A stretch of DNA of 64,000 bases, taken from contig NZ_CAMYMK010000009.1 of assembly GCF_947259545.1 (NCBI RefSeq), positions 186,001 through 250,000 on the forward strand. The letters run 5' to 3'. Below are positions 1-10,054 of the stretch, piece after piece (the stretch's first letter is position 1; every line of letters starts with the position of its first letter). The position numbers and the translations under genes were made by a program. The notes below the pieces were generated by a model, which was not told the DNA's origin, did not search any database, and saw only the letters and a program-made list of their open reading frames with translations. The stretch is from an uncultured Marinobacter sp. (lineage in GTDB: Bacteria; Pseudomonadota; Gammaproteobacteria; Pseudomonadales; Oleiphilaceae).

Positions 1-2
1 AA

Positions 3-956
3 TCCGAGAAAGAGGCCAGTGAGAGTGAGAGCGACAGCAAGCGCCGTGGCGGGACAGCCATGGAGCGCAAGGTGCTGGAAGACGCTGTCAGCTATATCCG
101 CGGCCTGGCGAAGCGTCACGGTCGCAATGCCGACTGGGCGGAAGAAGCCGTGCGCGAAGCGGTCAACCTGGGCGCCACAGAAGCCCTGGAAAAGAACGTG
201 GTGGACGTGGTCGCCAGCACCCTACCCGACCTGCTGCGACAGATTGACGGTCGCACAGTAAGGATGGCGGGCGGTGAGCTCACCCTGTCGACGTCCAATC
301 TCGAACTGGTGTACTCGGCGCCGGACTGGCGTACCCGATTACTGTCCGTCCTCACCAATCCCAATGTTGCTTATTTCCTGATGATCATCGGGTTCTACGG
401 CATTATTTTCGAACTCTCCAATCCCGGCGCCATTTTCCCCGGAGTTATCGGCGCCATCTGCCTGATCCTGGCCCTGTTCGCTTTCCAGGTACTGTCGGTG
501 AACTATGCCGGTCTGGCGTTGATCATGCTGGGGCTGGCCTTCATTGTCGGCGAGGCTTTCATGCCCAGTTTCGGCATATTGGGGATTGGAGGAATCATTG
601 CCTTTGTTATTGGCTCGGTGATTTTGATGGACGGCAGTCACCGGGATATTTCACTACCGATGATTGGCGGAACCGCGGCCGTTGCCGGCGGGTTTATCCT
701 GTGGACCGCAATGCGGTTAATCGGTCTGCGGAAGCGCCATCCGGTCACTGGTCCGGAACAGATACCCCATGAGCAAGCGCTGGCCCTGGATGATTTCAAG
801 CCCGTGGAAGGTCACTATCGTGGCCATGTTCGGATGAGCAGCGAACGCTGGAACGCCACCAGCAGTTCACCGGTCAAGACCGGTGATGAGCTGAACGTCA
901 CGGCAATAGAAGGGCTGACGGTAGTTGTGGAGCCGGAAGAAACAACGAAGAAATAA
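3..956 (+). CDS. NfeD family membrane protein (5' truncated by window edge)
   Basis: Frame is open from base 3; several TM segments followed by a C-terminal OB-like NfeD domain; directly upstream of an SPFH/slipin gene, the usual NfeD-stomatin pairing. Confidence 0.85.
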   Translation, partial: SEKEASESESDSKRRGGTAMERKVLEDAVSYIRGLAKRHGRNADWAEEAVREAVNLGATEALEKNVVDVVASTLPDLLRQIDGRTVRMAGGELTLSTSNLELVYSAPDWRTRLLSVLTNPNVAYFLMIIGFYGIIFELSNPGAIFPGVIGAICLILALFAFQVLSVNYAGLALIMLGLAFIVGEAFMPSFGILGIGGIIAFVIGSVILMDGSHRDISLPMIGGTAAVAGGFILWTAMRLIGLRKRHPVTGPEQIPHEQALALDDFKPVEGHYRGHVRMSSERWNATSSSPVKTGDELNVTAIEGLTVVVEPEETTKK

Positions 957-974
957 ATAAACGAAGGAGGCAGT

Positions 975-1772
975 ATGATATTTGGAGATCTGATTCCTTA
1001 TCTGGCACCCACTGTGGTGCTGCTTCTGATCCTCGGGTCAGCGATCAAGATCCTGCCGGAATACCAGCGTGGCGTGGTGTTCTTCCTGGGTCGCTTTCAG
1101 GGCGTCAAAGGCCCGGGCCTGATCATCGTTATCCCCGGCATTCAACAGATTGTCCGGGTGGATCTTCGGGTCATCACCCTGGATGTTCCGAGCCAGGATG
1201 TCATTTCCAAGGACAACGTTACCGTGCGGGTGAACGCCGTGCTGTATTTCCGGGTGGTGGATCCCGAGAGGGCGATCATCCGGGTGGAGGATTTTGCCGC
1301 GGCAACCAGCCAGCTGGCACAGACAACCCTGCGTTCAGTATTGGGCAAACACGATCTGGACGAGATGCTGTCGGAACGTGACAAGCTCAATAACGATATT
1401 CAGGAGATCATTGATGCGCAGACCGAGGAGTGGGGCATCAAGGTGGCCAACGTGGAAATCAAGCATGTTGATCTGAATGAGAACATGATCCGCGCCATTG
1501 CCCGTCAGGCAGAAGCGGAACGTGAACGGCGGGCCAAGGTGATCCATGCCGAGGGTGAATTGCAGGCGTCGAAAAAACTGGTGGAGGCGGCTGAGGTCAT
1601 GTCCGCCAATTCAGGTGCCATGCAGCTTCGCTATTTGCAGACCCTCGCGGATATGAGTACCAGCAACTCATCGACCATTGTATTCCCGCTGCCCATGGAC
1701 ATGCTGAAATCGTTTATGGAAAAGCAGAAGCAGGGGCTTAACAAGCCGAAGGATTCGGAGCCCGAAGAATAA
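975..1772 (+). CDS. SPFH/band 7 family slipin (stomatin-like) protein
   Basis: 265 aa; N-terminal TM then [29 protein letters not shown] and [19 protein letters not shown], typical of slipins. Confidence 0.92.
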   Translation: MIFGDLIPYLAPTVVLLLILGSAIKILPEYQRGVVFFLGRFQGVKGPGLIIVIPGIQQIVRVDLRVITLDVPSQDVISKDNVTVRVNAVLYFRVVDPERAIIRVEDFAAATSQLAQTTLRSVLGKHDLDEMLSERDKLNNDIQEIIDAQTEEWGIKVANVEIKHVDLNENMIRAIARQAEAERERRAKVIHAEGELQASKKLVEAAEVMSANSGAMQLRYLQTLADMSTSNSSTIVFPLPMDMLKSFMEKQKQGLNKPKDSEPEE

Positions 1773-1785
1773 TTACCGGTTCACA

Positions 1786-1825
1786 GACATGAAAAAGGCC
1801 GGAACATTCCGGCCTTTTTCATGTC
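1786..1825. terminator. Bidirectional rho-independent terminator
   Basis: GACATGAAAAAGGCCGGAA-CA-TTCCGGCCTTTTTCATGTC, perfect 19-bp inverted repeat with A and T tracts between convergent genes. Confidence 0.85.
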
Positions 1826-1834
1826 GTATCAGCC

Positions 1835-2113
1835 TTACTTCTGGCTGGCACGCTCGAGCATACGCTTGGCACGCTCGTTTGCTTCGTCAGCAGCACGCTG
1901 TGCAGCTTTCGCAGCGGCCAGTGCTTCATCTGCAGTCTGCTGGGCAGAACGTGCAGCGCTGGAAGCGCTGTTGGCAGTGTTCAGAGCATTTTCAGCAGTC
2001 TGCTCGGCGGAGCTTGCGTTTGCATTAGCTTCGTCGATGGCTGCCTGGTTAGAGGCACAACCTGCTGTCAGTGCGGTGGCCAGTGCAAACCCTGCGATCG
2101 TCAGTTTACGCAT
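1835..2113 (-). CDS. Lpp/OprI-like alanine-zipper outer membrane lipoprotein
   Basis: Lipobox LTAGC, Ala-rich heptad coiled coil, C-terminal lysine (ERASQK). Confidence 0.85.
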   Translation of the reverse strand: MRKLTIAGFALATALTAGCASNQAAIDEANANASSAEQTAENALNTANSASSAARSAQQTADEALAAAKAAQRAADEANERAKRMLERASQK

Positions 2114-2337
2114 ATCTTTTTCCCCTTATTGGTCGTTTTATTTCCTGTGATCCAGAAGCCAGTCAGATGACATCCTGTCAAACCAGGCCCGATAGGCTTT
2201 GACTACCGGAGTCGTCAAACAGTGTAAAACACTCTGCAGGAAAATGTTAACTAAGGATACGTAAAAGTTCTGCCCTTATGACAACAACTTAATAAAAAGG
2301 AAAGCTGAATCCCGTGATAAAGGGCATTCTGAACGTG

Positions 2338-2907
2338 TCACGGAAGGATACGGATCGGGGTGCCATCGGACACCAGCCTCCAGATCTCATCCATTTCCTC
2401 GTTGGTGACGGCAATGCACCCGTTGGTCCAGTCCAGGCCGGTGTATGCAAACGCCATATCCCCTGCCTCGTTTGGCAAGCCGTGAATCATGATGCTGCCG
2501 CCGGGGTCGAGCCCCCAGGCTTGCGCCAGTTCCTGGTCCCGCTCGTTAGGGTAGGAAATATGAATCGACTTGTAGAAGTCGCTGTCGGCATTGCGCCAAT
2601 CGAGCTGATAGTCGCCCTCAGGAGTGCGTTCGTCGCCCTCGTACAGCTTGTGGCCCTCCGGGTTTTCTCCCAGTGAGATCCGGTAGCTGCGGACGACCTC
2701 CTGATCATCCATCAGGTACAAACGGCGTTCACTCTTACGAACCAGTACTTTATTGATGACCAGGGCCTGATCCAGTGATGGATTATCGTCAGGCATCCGT
2801 GTTTCCGCACGTGCCAGCATTTCGGTCGCCGATGCACCGGAAAACGGCGCCACAAGGCAAACGACAAACATGAACAAAAAAAGCGACATCCGGACAGTCA
2901 TGGGCAT
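2338..2907 (-). CDS. L,D-transpeptidase (YkuD) family protein
   Basis: Signal peptide; KSERRLYLMDDQEVVRSYRISLG, IMIHGLP and TNGCIAV catalytic region. Confidence 0.88.
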   Translation of the reverse strand: MPMTVRMSLFLFMFVVCLVAPFSGASATEMLARAETRMPDDNPSLDQALVINKVLVRKSERRLYLMDDQEVVRSYRISLGENPEGHKLYEGDERTPEGDYQLDWRNADSDFYKSIHISYPNERDQELAQAWGLDPGGSIMIHGLPNEAGDMAFAYTGLDWTNGCIAVTNEEMDEIWRLVSDGTPIRILP

Positions 2908-3000
2908 ACGTTACTAATGATTAATATTGGTTTGGCACAGTTTATAGCATAGCCGAACGCAAGATTGTTAAGGGGTTTTGTTAACTTTTTTGGTTAGGCA

Positions 3001-4737
3001 TTAACCTAGCCGCCGGTTTTCCGAGCTGTCCATCTTCAGGCCGACCTTGGTCACACGGTCGGCCTGGGTTGCACGAGCCACCAGGGTGACCGGCCCGAGA
3101 ATCACTTTGTCACCGACAACCGGGTGTCCCTTGGTGCGTCGTGCGAAACACTCGGCCAGTGACAGTTCGGGCGGCAGTTCGTCAAACTCGATACCGTACA
3201 CCTGCTCCACGTCTCCCAACAACGCGTCGCCATTGAGTACAAAGTCACCAAAGAAGGCACGTTCGGCCAGATGTTTGGGCGCCTGGCGGCCACTGAGGGC
3301 CTTGCCGAGTTCCGAAAGGTCCGACGGCGTTGCAAACATGGCGATGACATCGCCACTGAAGACCTCCATTTCCGGGCTTGGCTGGTAACACTCGCGCTTG
3401 CGGAACACGCCGGCAATCGCCGTATTGGGCGGAAGACGAAGCTGGCCCAGGGGGCGGGGGGTTTTCCAGCTATCACCCCGTAACGGAAACAGCATGAGTT
3501 CATGATCACCGGTGGCGGGCACATCCAGGGGTAGGCGACGATAGGGATCCTCCCCGGCGGGGACTTCCAGGCCGAGCTTGCGAGCCAGGGGGGCCATGGT
3601 AGTGCCCTGCACGACCAGTGACACCAGAACGATGAAGAAGGCCGCGTGGAAGATCAACTGGGCATCGGGCAGACCGGCGATGACAGGAAACAGCGCCAGC
3701 ACGATTGGAACGGCCCCGCGCAAGCCGACCCAACTGATAAAGCCCAGCTCCCGGCGGTTGAAGCCGAAAGGCCAGAGAGTAATCAGCACCGTCAGCGGGC
3801 GGATCAGCAGTATGAGCGCCAAAGCCAGAATCAATCCGGCCCCGGCGAGCTGCCAGAGATCGGATGGTGTGACCAGCAAACCGAGGATCAGGAACAGGCT
3901 GATCTGTGATAGCCAGGCCAGGCCGTCGTGGACCTGAAGTATCATCGGCATCATTCGTACCGGACGGTTGCCGATGATCACGCCGGTCAGATAAATGGCG
4001 AGGAACCCGCTGCCGCCAATGGCGTTGGTGCCGGCAAACACGACAATGCCTGCCGCTGCCACCAGCAGTGGATACAGGGAGGGGGTCAGACGAATACGGT
4101 TGGCCAGTTGCACCACCACATGGCCGCCAATCAGGCCGGCGACGGCACCGATGCCGAACTGCTTGATCAGCATGACAAGCGCTGTCCAGCCGCTGTCGTG
4201 GCTGTCACTGGCAATCATGGTGACCAGCATCAGGGTCAGGAAGATGGCCATCGGATCGTTACTGCCGGACTCAATTTCCAGGGTCGCGCTGACCCGCTCA
4301 TTGAGGTGCAGCCCCCGGCCCTGGAGTAACGAAAACACGGCGGCCGCATCGGTGGAAGAAATGATCGCGCCAATCAGCAGGGCCGTGAGCCAGTGCAGGT
4401 CGAAGACCCACCAGGCCACCAGGCCTGCGCCGCCGGCGGTCAGGAACACACCGAAGGTAGCCAGCATCAGCGCCGGCCGCAGACCCACACGGAAGGTTTC
4501 CGCCCGGGTGCGCATGCCGCCATCCAGCAGGATTACCCCCAGTGCCAGGTTGGCAATCACAAAGGCGAGCTCGAAATTGTCGAAGCTGATGCCGCCAGGC
4601 CCGTCTTCGCCCATCATCATCCCGACGATCAGGAAAATCAGCAGTACAGGCATGCCGACCCGGCTTGAAAGCGGGCTCAGTACGATGCTGATAACCAGCA
4701 TCAAGGCGCCAATCAGGGTAAAGGTGGGGTCCATCAA
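3001..4737 (-). CDS. Potassium/proton antiporter (CvrA/NhaP2-like CPA1 family with TrkA-C domain)
   Basis: 578 aa, multiple TMs, SSTDAAAVFSLL and GSNDPMAIFLT motifs, C-terminal TrkA-C-like region. Confidence 0.88.
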   Translation of the reverse strand: MMDPTFTLIGALMLVISIVLSPLSSRVGMPVLLIFLIVGMMMGEDGPGGISFDNFELAFVIANLALGVILLDGGMRTRAETFRVGLRPALMLATFGVFLTAGGAGLVAWWVFDLHWLTALLIGAIISSTDAAAVFSLLQGRGLHLNERVSATLEIESGSNDPMAIFLTLMLVTMIASDSHDSGWTALVMLIKQFGIGAVAGLIGGHVVVQLANRIRLTPSLYPLLVAAAGIVVFAGTNAIGGSGFLAIYLTGVIIGNRPVRMMPMILQVHDGLAWLSQISLFLILGLLVTPSDLWQLAGAGLILALALILLIRPLTVLITLWPFGFNRRELGFISWVGLRGAVPIVLALFPVIAGLPDAQLIFHAAFFIVLVSLVVQGTTMAPLARKLGLEVPAGEDPYRRLPLDVPATGDHELMLFPLRGDSWKTPRPLGQLRLPPNTAIAGVFRKRECYQPSPEMEVFSGDVIAMFATPSDLSELGKALSGRQAPKHLAERAFFGDFVLNGDALLGDVEQVYGIEFDELPPELSLAECFARRTKGHPVVGDKVILGPVTLVARATQADRVTKVGLKMDSSENRRLG

Positions 4738-4861
4738 ATCTCCGTCCGTCAGTGTGTGAGCATAGCAGGACCGCCCCGTGGCCGGCGACGGAAAAATACC
4801 GTCACGGGGACTTGCCGGGCCGTGGCAAGTCCGCTTATATTGCCGTAGCGGAAGGTATTTT

Positions 4862-4935
4862 GCGGGTGTAGTTCAATGGTAGAACGGCAGCTTCCCAAGC
4901 TGCATACGAGGGTTCGATTCCCTTCACCCGCTCCA
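4862..4935 (+). tRNA. tRNA-Gly (anticodon CCC)
   Basis: 74-nt cloverleaf GCGGGTGTAGTTCAATGGTAGAAC...GCAGC-TTCCCAA-GCTGC...GGTTCGATTCC...CACCCGCTCCA; encoded CCA. Confidence 0.95.
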
Positions 4936-5163
4936 CTCCACGCTTTCCGCACTCACTGATCCTTCCATGTTCGCTTTCCCTTGTAAAAACAAATGATTAT
5001 AACATTTTGGCGTCATTGTAAGCTGTTGTCGTCCATTTTGTAACGACCCGTTTTGTGTACCAGGCGGGCACCCGGCCATGTTTGTGCAATCCGGAGGCTG
5101 TTGCTAGGTTTTATAAGAAGTGTTGAAAAAATAGCCGCTGTCTGCCTGTTGAGAGGGAAGCAC

Positions 5164-5574
5164 ATGTTGGAAAACGTGGTGAATGGCATTGCCGAATACT
5201 GGGCCACGGGGTTTTTCATCGTTGCGGTGGCTGGCCTTTGCGCCTTTATGGTGGGAGCGTCGAGTGTTCTTGGCGGGCGCAGCCGCGGCATAAGCAAATC
5301 CATTCCGTTTGAGTCCGGTATTGTCGGTGCCGGCAGCGCGCGCCAGCGTTTTTCCGTCAAGTTCTATCTGGTTGCCATGCTGTTTGTGATCTTCGATATC
5401 GAAGCGGTATTCCTGTTTGCCTGGGCCATTGTCATCCGTGATGTCGGCTGGACCGGGTTCTGGGGTGCTGCCGTGTTCATCTTTATCTTGCTGGCCGGTC
5501 TCATCTACGACAGCCGCACCGGCGCCCTGGACTGGGCCCCGCAAGCCGGGCCGGCAGACAGAATCGGCGATTAG
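5164..5574 (+). CDS. nuoA: NADH-quinone oxidoreductase subunit A
   Basis: [40 protein letters not shown]; start chosen at the internal ATG (MLENVVN) by similarity to E. coli NuoA. Confidence 0.93.
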   Translation: MLENVVNGIAEYWATGFFIVAVAGLCAFMVGASSVLGGRSRGISKSIPFESGIVGAGSARQRFSVKFYLVAMLFVIFDIEAVFLFAWAIVIRDVGWTGFWGAAVFIFILLAGLIYDSRTGALDWAPQAGPADRIGD

Positions 5575-5649
5575 CCACGTATCCGCTGAAGCGCCTGGCC
5601 TTTTGGGTGTCAGGTCGTGATGGCGGTGTGAACATCAATGGAGGCATCC

Positions 5650-6327
5650 ATGGCCTATACCCTGACCCGGGCTGAGGATCCGACCGGAGGCGACGCCCGT
5701 TACCCGGTTGATCGTCGGGAAAAAGCCGAGGATCCAGTGAAACAGCAACTCGAGCGCAATGTGTTTACCGGCAAGCTCAGTGAGGTGCTTAACTCAGCGG
5801 TGAACTGGGGCCGGAAAAACTCTTTATGGCCCTACAACTTTGGGCTGTCCTGTTGCTACGTGGAGATGACCACCGCGTTTACTTCGCCCCACGATATTGC
5901 CCGGTTCGGCTCGGAGGTGATCCGGGCGTCGCCGAGGCAGGCGGATTTCATGGTGATTGCCGGCACCTGCTTCATCAAGATGGCCCCGGTTATCCAGCAG
6001 CTCTACGACCAGATGCTGGAGCCGAAATGGGTGATATCCATGGGCTCGTGCGCCAACTCCGGCGGCATGTATGACATCTACTCGGTGGTTCAGGGGGTGG
6101 ATAAGTTCCTGCCCGTTGATGTGTATGTGCCCGGGTGTCCGCCCCGTCCGGAAGCGTTTCTGCAAGGGTTGCAGCTGCTGCAGGACTCCATTCAGGAGGA
6201 GCGGCGGCCCCTTTCCTGGGTGGTGGGTGACCAGGGCGTTTACCGGGCCGAGATGCCTTCGCAGCGGGAAAAATGGCGGGATCAGCGTATCCAGGCCACG
6301 GAATTGAGGAGCCCCGACAAGCTTTAA
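5650..6327 (+). CDS. nuoB: NADH-quinone oxidoreductase subunit B
   Basis: [11 protein letters not shown]..., [40 protein letters not shown]. Confidence 0.97.
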   Translation: MAYTLTRAEDPTGGDARYPVDRREKAEDPVKQQLERNVFTGKLSEVLNSAVNWGRKNSLWPYNFGLSCCYVEMTTAFTSPHDIARFGSEVIRASPRQADFMVIAGTCFIKMAPVIQQLYDQMLEPKWVISMGSCANSGGMYDIYSVVQGVDKFLPVDVYVPGCPPRPEAFLQGLQLLQDSIQEERRPLSWVVGDQGVYRAEMPSQREKWRDQRIQATELRSPDKL

Positions 6328-6376
6328 AGCCGCTTGCCGTCGTTTACAACTGATTGTCAGGAGTCAAACCACGAGC

Positions 6377-8137
6377 ATGAGCAGTAGCGCAGAAAATGCC
6401 GACATTGAGCTGGTCGAATCCCTGCAGCGGGACTTTGGCGAGGGTGTGCTGCACTGTCAGCAGACCCGCACCGGCATGCCTGTGCTCTGGGTGATGCGGG
6501 CGGCACTGACCGATATCCTGGGCTATCTGAAGAGCCTGGATGCTCCTTTCGATCTGCTTTACGACCTGTCGGCGACCGACGAACGCCTCCGCGGCCACCG
6601 CCAGGGCCTGCCGGAAGCGGATTTCACGGTGTTCTATCAGTTGATGTCCATAGCCCGGAACCGCGACATCATGCTCAAGGTGGCCCTGAACGAGGAGGAC
6701 CCGAGTCTGCCCACCGCTACCGGGGTGTTTCCGTCCGCCAACTGGTACGAGCGGGAAGTGTGGGACATGTTCGGTATCCACTTTGCCGACCATCCGCACC
6801 TGGAGCGAATTCTGATGCCGCCGACCTGGACGGGGCACCCGCTGCGCAAGGATTACCCCGCCCGGGCCACGGAGTTTGATCCCTACACCTTGACGGTGGA
6901 AGGCCAGCAGACGGAGCAGGAAGCGCTCCAGTTTGTGCCCGAGGCCTGGGGCATGGCGCGGGAGCGGGACGGGGTCGAGTTCATGTTCCTGAACCTCGGG
7001 CCCAACCATCCGTCCGCCCACGGTGCCTTTCGCATCGTGCTGCAACTGGACGGCGAGGAAATCGTCGACTGCGTGCCGGACATCGGCTACCACCACCGGG
7101 GCGCGGAGAAAATGGCCGAGCGCCAGTCCTGGCACAGTTTCATTCCCTACACCGACCGCATCGATTACACCGGCGGGGTCATGAATAACCTGCCCTACGT
7201 GCTGGCGGTGGAAAAGCTGGCTGGCATCGAGGTGCCGGACCGGGTGAAAACCATCCGGGTGATGATGGCGGAAATGTTCCGTATCACCAGCCACCTCCTG
7301 TTCCTCGGTACCTACCTGCAGGACCTTGGCGCCATGACGCCGGTGTTCTTCACCTTCAGTGACCGCCAGCGGGGCTACAAGGTGATTGAGGGTATCACCG
7401 GTTTTCGTATGCACCCGGCCTGGTATCGCATTGGCGGGGTGATGCAGGATCTGCCTCAGGGCTGGGAAAAGCTCGTCCAGGAGTTTCTGGACTGGATGCC
7501 GGCCCGCCTGCGGGAATACGAACGGGCCATGATGGAGAATGCTCTGGTCCGGGACAGGACGCGGAATATCGCTGCTTTTGACACGGCCGAGGCGTTGGCC
7601 TGGGGCGTCACCGGCCCGAACCTTCGGGCCACCGGCTGCAATTTCGATTTGCGCAAACAGCGCCCCTACTCCGGCTACGACAACTTCGAATTCGAGGTGC
7701 CCCTGGGCGACCGCGGCGATGTCTTCGACCGTGGTCAGCTCCGGATTGAGGAGATGCGCCAGAGCCTGCGGATCATCCAGCAGTGCGTGAATCACATGCC
7801 GGCGGGGGACTTCAAGGCGGACCACCCGCTGACCACACCGCCGCCCCGTGAACGCATGCTGGAACATATTGAAACCCTGATCACCCACTTCCTGCAGGTG
7901 TCCTGGGGGCCGGTGCTCAAACCCCAGGAATCGATGCAAATGGTGGAGGCCACCAAGGGCATCAACAGCTATTACCTGACCAGTGATGGCAACACCATGA
8001 GTTACCGGACCCGGATCCGAACGCCCAGTTTTCCGCACCTTCAGCAGATCCCCAGTGTGATGCGCGGCGGCTTCGTGCCGGACCTGATTGCTCACCTGGG
8101 CAGTATCGATTTTGTTATGGCCGACGTGGACCGTTGA
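6377..8137 (+). CDS. nuoC: NADH-quinone oxidoreductase subunit C/D fusion
   Basis: 586 aa; NuoC domain (VFYQLMS...[22 protein letters not shown]) fused to NuoD ([22 protein letters not shown]). Confidence 0.97.
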   Translation: MSSSAENADIELVESLQRDFGEGVLHCQQTRTGMPVLWVMRAALTDILGYLKSLDAPFDLLYDLSATDERLRGHRQGLPEADFTVFYQLMSIARNRDIMLKVALNEEDPSLPTATGVFPSANWYEREVWDMFGIHFADHPHLERILMPPTWTGHPLRKDYPARATEFDPYTLTVEGQQTEQEALQFVPEAWGMARERDGVEFMFLNLGPNHPSAHGAFRIVLQLDGEEIVDCVPDIGYHHRGAEKMAERQSWHSFIPYTDRIDYTGGVMNNLPYVLAVEKLAGIEVPDRVKTIRVMMAEMFRITSHLLFLGTYLQDLGAMTPVFFTFSDRQRGYKVIEGITGFRMHPAWYRIGGVMQDLPQGWEKLVQEFLDWMPARLREYERAMMENALVRDRTRNIAAFDTAEALAWGVTGPNLRATGCNFDLRKQRPYSGYDNFEFEVPLGDRGDVFDRGQLRIEEMRQSLRIIQQCVNHMPAGDFKADHPLTTPPPRERMLEHIETLITHFLQVSWGPVLKPQESMQMVEATKGINSYYLTSDGNTMSYRTRIRTPSFPHLQQIPSVMRGGFVPDLIAHLGSIDFVMADVDR

Positions 8138-8649
8138 TGATGGAACCGACTCCGACCCCACAGACCATCACTACTGACGGCTTCCGGCTGCACCCGGAGG
8201 ATGAGGCCGCCATGCGCGCCGAGGCCAGTCACTACGAGCAGCCCCAGGCGGCCTGCATTGAGGCGCTGAAGATAGTTCAGCGCCGCCATGGCTGGGTGCC
8301 GGATGACGCGATTCCGGCCATTGCCCGGATATTGGGTGTGGGGCCAGCCAGCGTTGAGGGCGTGGCCACCTTTTACAGCCTGATTTTCCGGCAGCCGGTG
8401 GGTCGCCATGTAATCCTGGTGTGCGACAGCAGTTCCTGTTTTCTCACCGGATCTGACCAGCTCCGTGAGGCGCTAAGTGAGCGTCTTGGTATCGGCCTGG
8501 GCCAGACCACGGCCGATGGCCGCTTCACCCTGTTGCCGGTGTGTTGTCTGGGCGCCTGTGACGGCGGGCCAGCCCTGATGATTGATGATGACGTCTACGG
8601 GCCGGTTGGGGCCGAGGAGCTTGCGGGTCTACTGGAGGGCTATCCGTGA
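8134..8649 (+). CDS. nuoE: NADH-quinone oxidoreductase subunit E
   Basis: 171 aa; [45 protein letters not shown] 2Fe-2S cysteines. Confidence 0.95.
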   Translation: MMMEPTPTPQTITTDGFRLHPEDEAAMRAEASHYEQPQAACIEALKIVQRRHGWVPDDAIPAIARILGVGPASVEGVATFYSLIFRQPVGRHVILVCDSSSCFLTGSDQLREALSERLGIGLGQTTADGRFTLLPVCCLGACDGGPALMIDDDVYGPVGAEELAGLLEGYP

Positions 8650-10016
8650 ACAGTCAGCGCCAGTCTCCGGTCTATCGCAGCCGCTTGCTACAGCCTGCCT
8701 CGGAACGCACGCCGGACAGCCACCCGCTGACCTGGCGGCTTCGGGACGACGGCCAGGTGGTGGACCTGAAAGACTACGAATCGAAGCAAGGCTACGAGGC
8801 CGTTCGGCTGGTACTGGATGAAGGGGATCCCCAGGCGGTCATTGCAGCCGTAAAAGAGGCCAATGTGCGTGGCCGCGGTGGCGCGGGGTTCTCCGCCGGC
8901 CTGAAATGGAGCCTCACCCTGCAGGGGGGCGACATACCCCGGGGGTATATCGTCTGCAATGCCGATGAGATGGAGCCGGGCACCTTCAAGGATCGCCTGC
9001 TGATGGAACAGCAGCCTCATCTGTTAATTGAAGGCATGATCCTGGCAGCCTTCGCCAACAACGCCCGCTTTGGCTACATCTTCTTGCGCGGGGAGTACGT
9101 GGAATCGGCCCGGGTTCTGACGGCGGCCCTTGCCGAAGCCCGGGAAGCCGGCTGGCTCGGTCCGGACATCGCCGGCAGCGGCTTTGATTTTGATATTGCC
9201 CTGCACACCGGAGCCGGGCGCTACATCTGTGGCGAGGAAACCGCCCTGCTCAACTCGCTGGAAGGCCATCGGGCCAATCCCCGAGCCAAGCCTCCGTTTC
9301 CCGGCCAGTCCGGGGCCTGGGGTAAACCCACGGTAGTGAACAACGTCGAAACCCTGTGCAACGTGCCGGCAGTGATGCTGCGGGGAGCTGATTGGTTTCA
9401 GGCACTGTCCGGGGATCGCACCGATGACGGCGGAACCAAGCTGTATGGCGCCTCCGGGCTGGTGAACCGGCCCGGTCTCTGGGAGTTACCCATCGGCACC
9501 ACGGGCCGGGAGCTCCTGGAGCTGGCCGGGGGGGTGCGGGACGGCAGGGAGCTCAAGGCCTGGTTGCCCGGTGGCGCCAGTACCGGGTTCCTGTTGCCGG
9601 AGCACCTGGACCTGCCGCTGGATTTCGACACCGTGGGCAAGGAAGGCAGCCGCCTCGGTACCGGCCTGATCACCGTGGTGACCGAGGATCAGAGCATGGT
9701 CGCGCTGATGCGCAATCTGGAAGAATTCTTCGCCCGGGAGTCCTGCGGCTGGTGCACGCCCTGCCGGGAGGGACTGCCCTGGACCGTGAAGCTGTTGCTG
9801 GCCCTGGAGCGGGGCGAGGGTGAAGCCGGCGATGTGGAGCTGCTGGACAAGCTGGCGGCAGACTGCGGCCCCGGCCTGACCTTCTGTGCCCATGCGCCGG
9901 GTGCGGCCATGCCCCTTCAGAGCGCGTTGCGGCATTTCCGGCATGAATTCGAACAGGGCGTGCGCTATCCGAAGGGGAAGCCCCATGCCGATCCTATACC
10001 GGCGGGGGAAGTATGA
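8646..10016 (+). CDS. nuoF: NADH-quinone oxidoreductase subunit F
   Basis: [53 protein letters not shown]. Confidence 0.97.
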   Translation: MNSQRQSPVYRSRLLQPASERTPDSHPLTWRLRDDGQVVDLKDYESKQGYEAVRLVLDEGDPQAVIAAVKEANVRGRGGAGFSAGLKWSLTLQGGDIPRGYIVCNADEMEPGTFKDRLLMEQQPHLLIEGMILAAFANNARFGYIFLRGEYVESARVLTAALAEAREAGWLGPDIAGSGFDFDIALHTGAGRYICGEETALLNSLEGHRANPRAKPPFPGQSGAWGKPTVVNNVETLCNVPAVMLRGADWFQALSGDRTDDGGTKLYGASGLVNRPGLWELPIGTTGRELLELAGGVRDGRELKAWLPGGASTGFLLPEHLDLPLDFDTVGKEGSRLGTGLITVVTEDQSMVALMRNLEEFFARESCGWCTPCREGLPWTVKLLLALERGEGEAGDVELLDKLAADCGPGLTFCAHAPGAAMPLQSALRHFRHEFEQGVRYPKGKPHADPIPAGEV

Positions 10017-10054
10017 AACGATCACTGACGGCCAACAGGGAGTAAACCGGCACC

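Noticed and set aside
5039-5064. TGTAACG before nuoA as another ECF-type promoter
   Set aside because: No GTC hexamer at the 14-nt spacing (CCAGGC instead).
6344-8161. 605-aa ORF on the minus strand
   Set aside because: Exactly antisense to nuoCD, low-complexity H/Q/R-rich composition typical of high-GC shadow ORFs.
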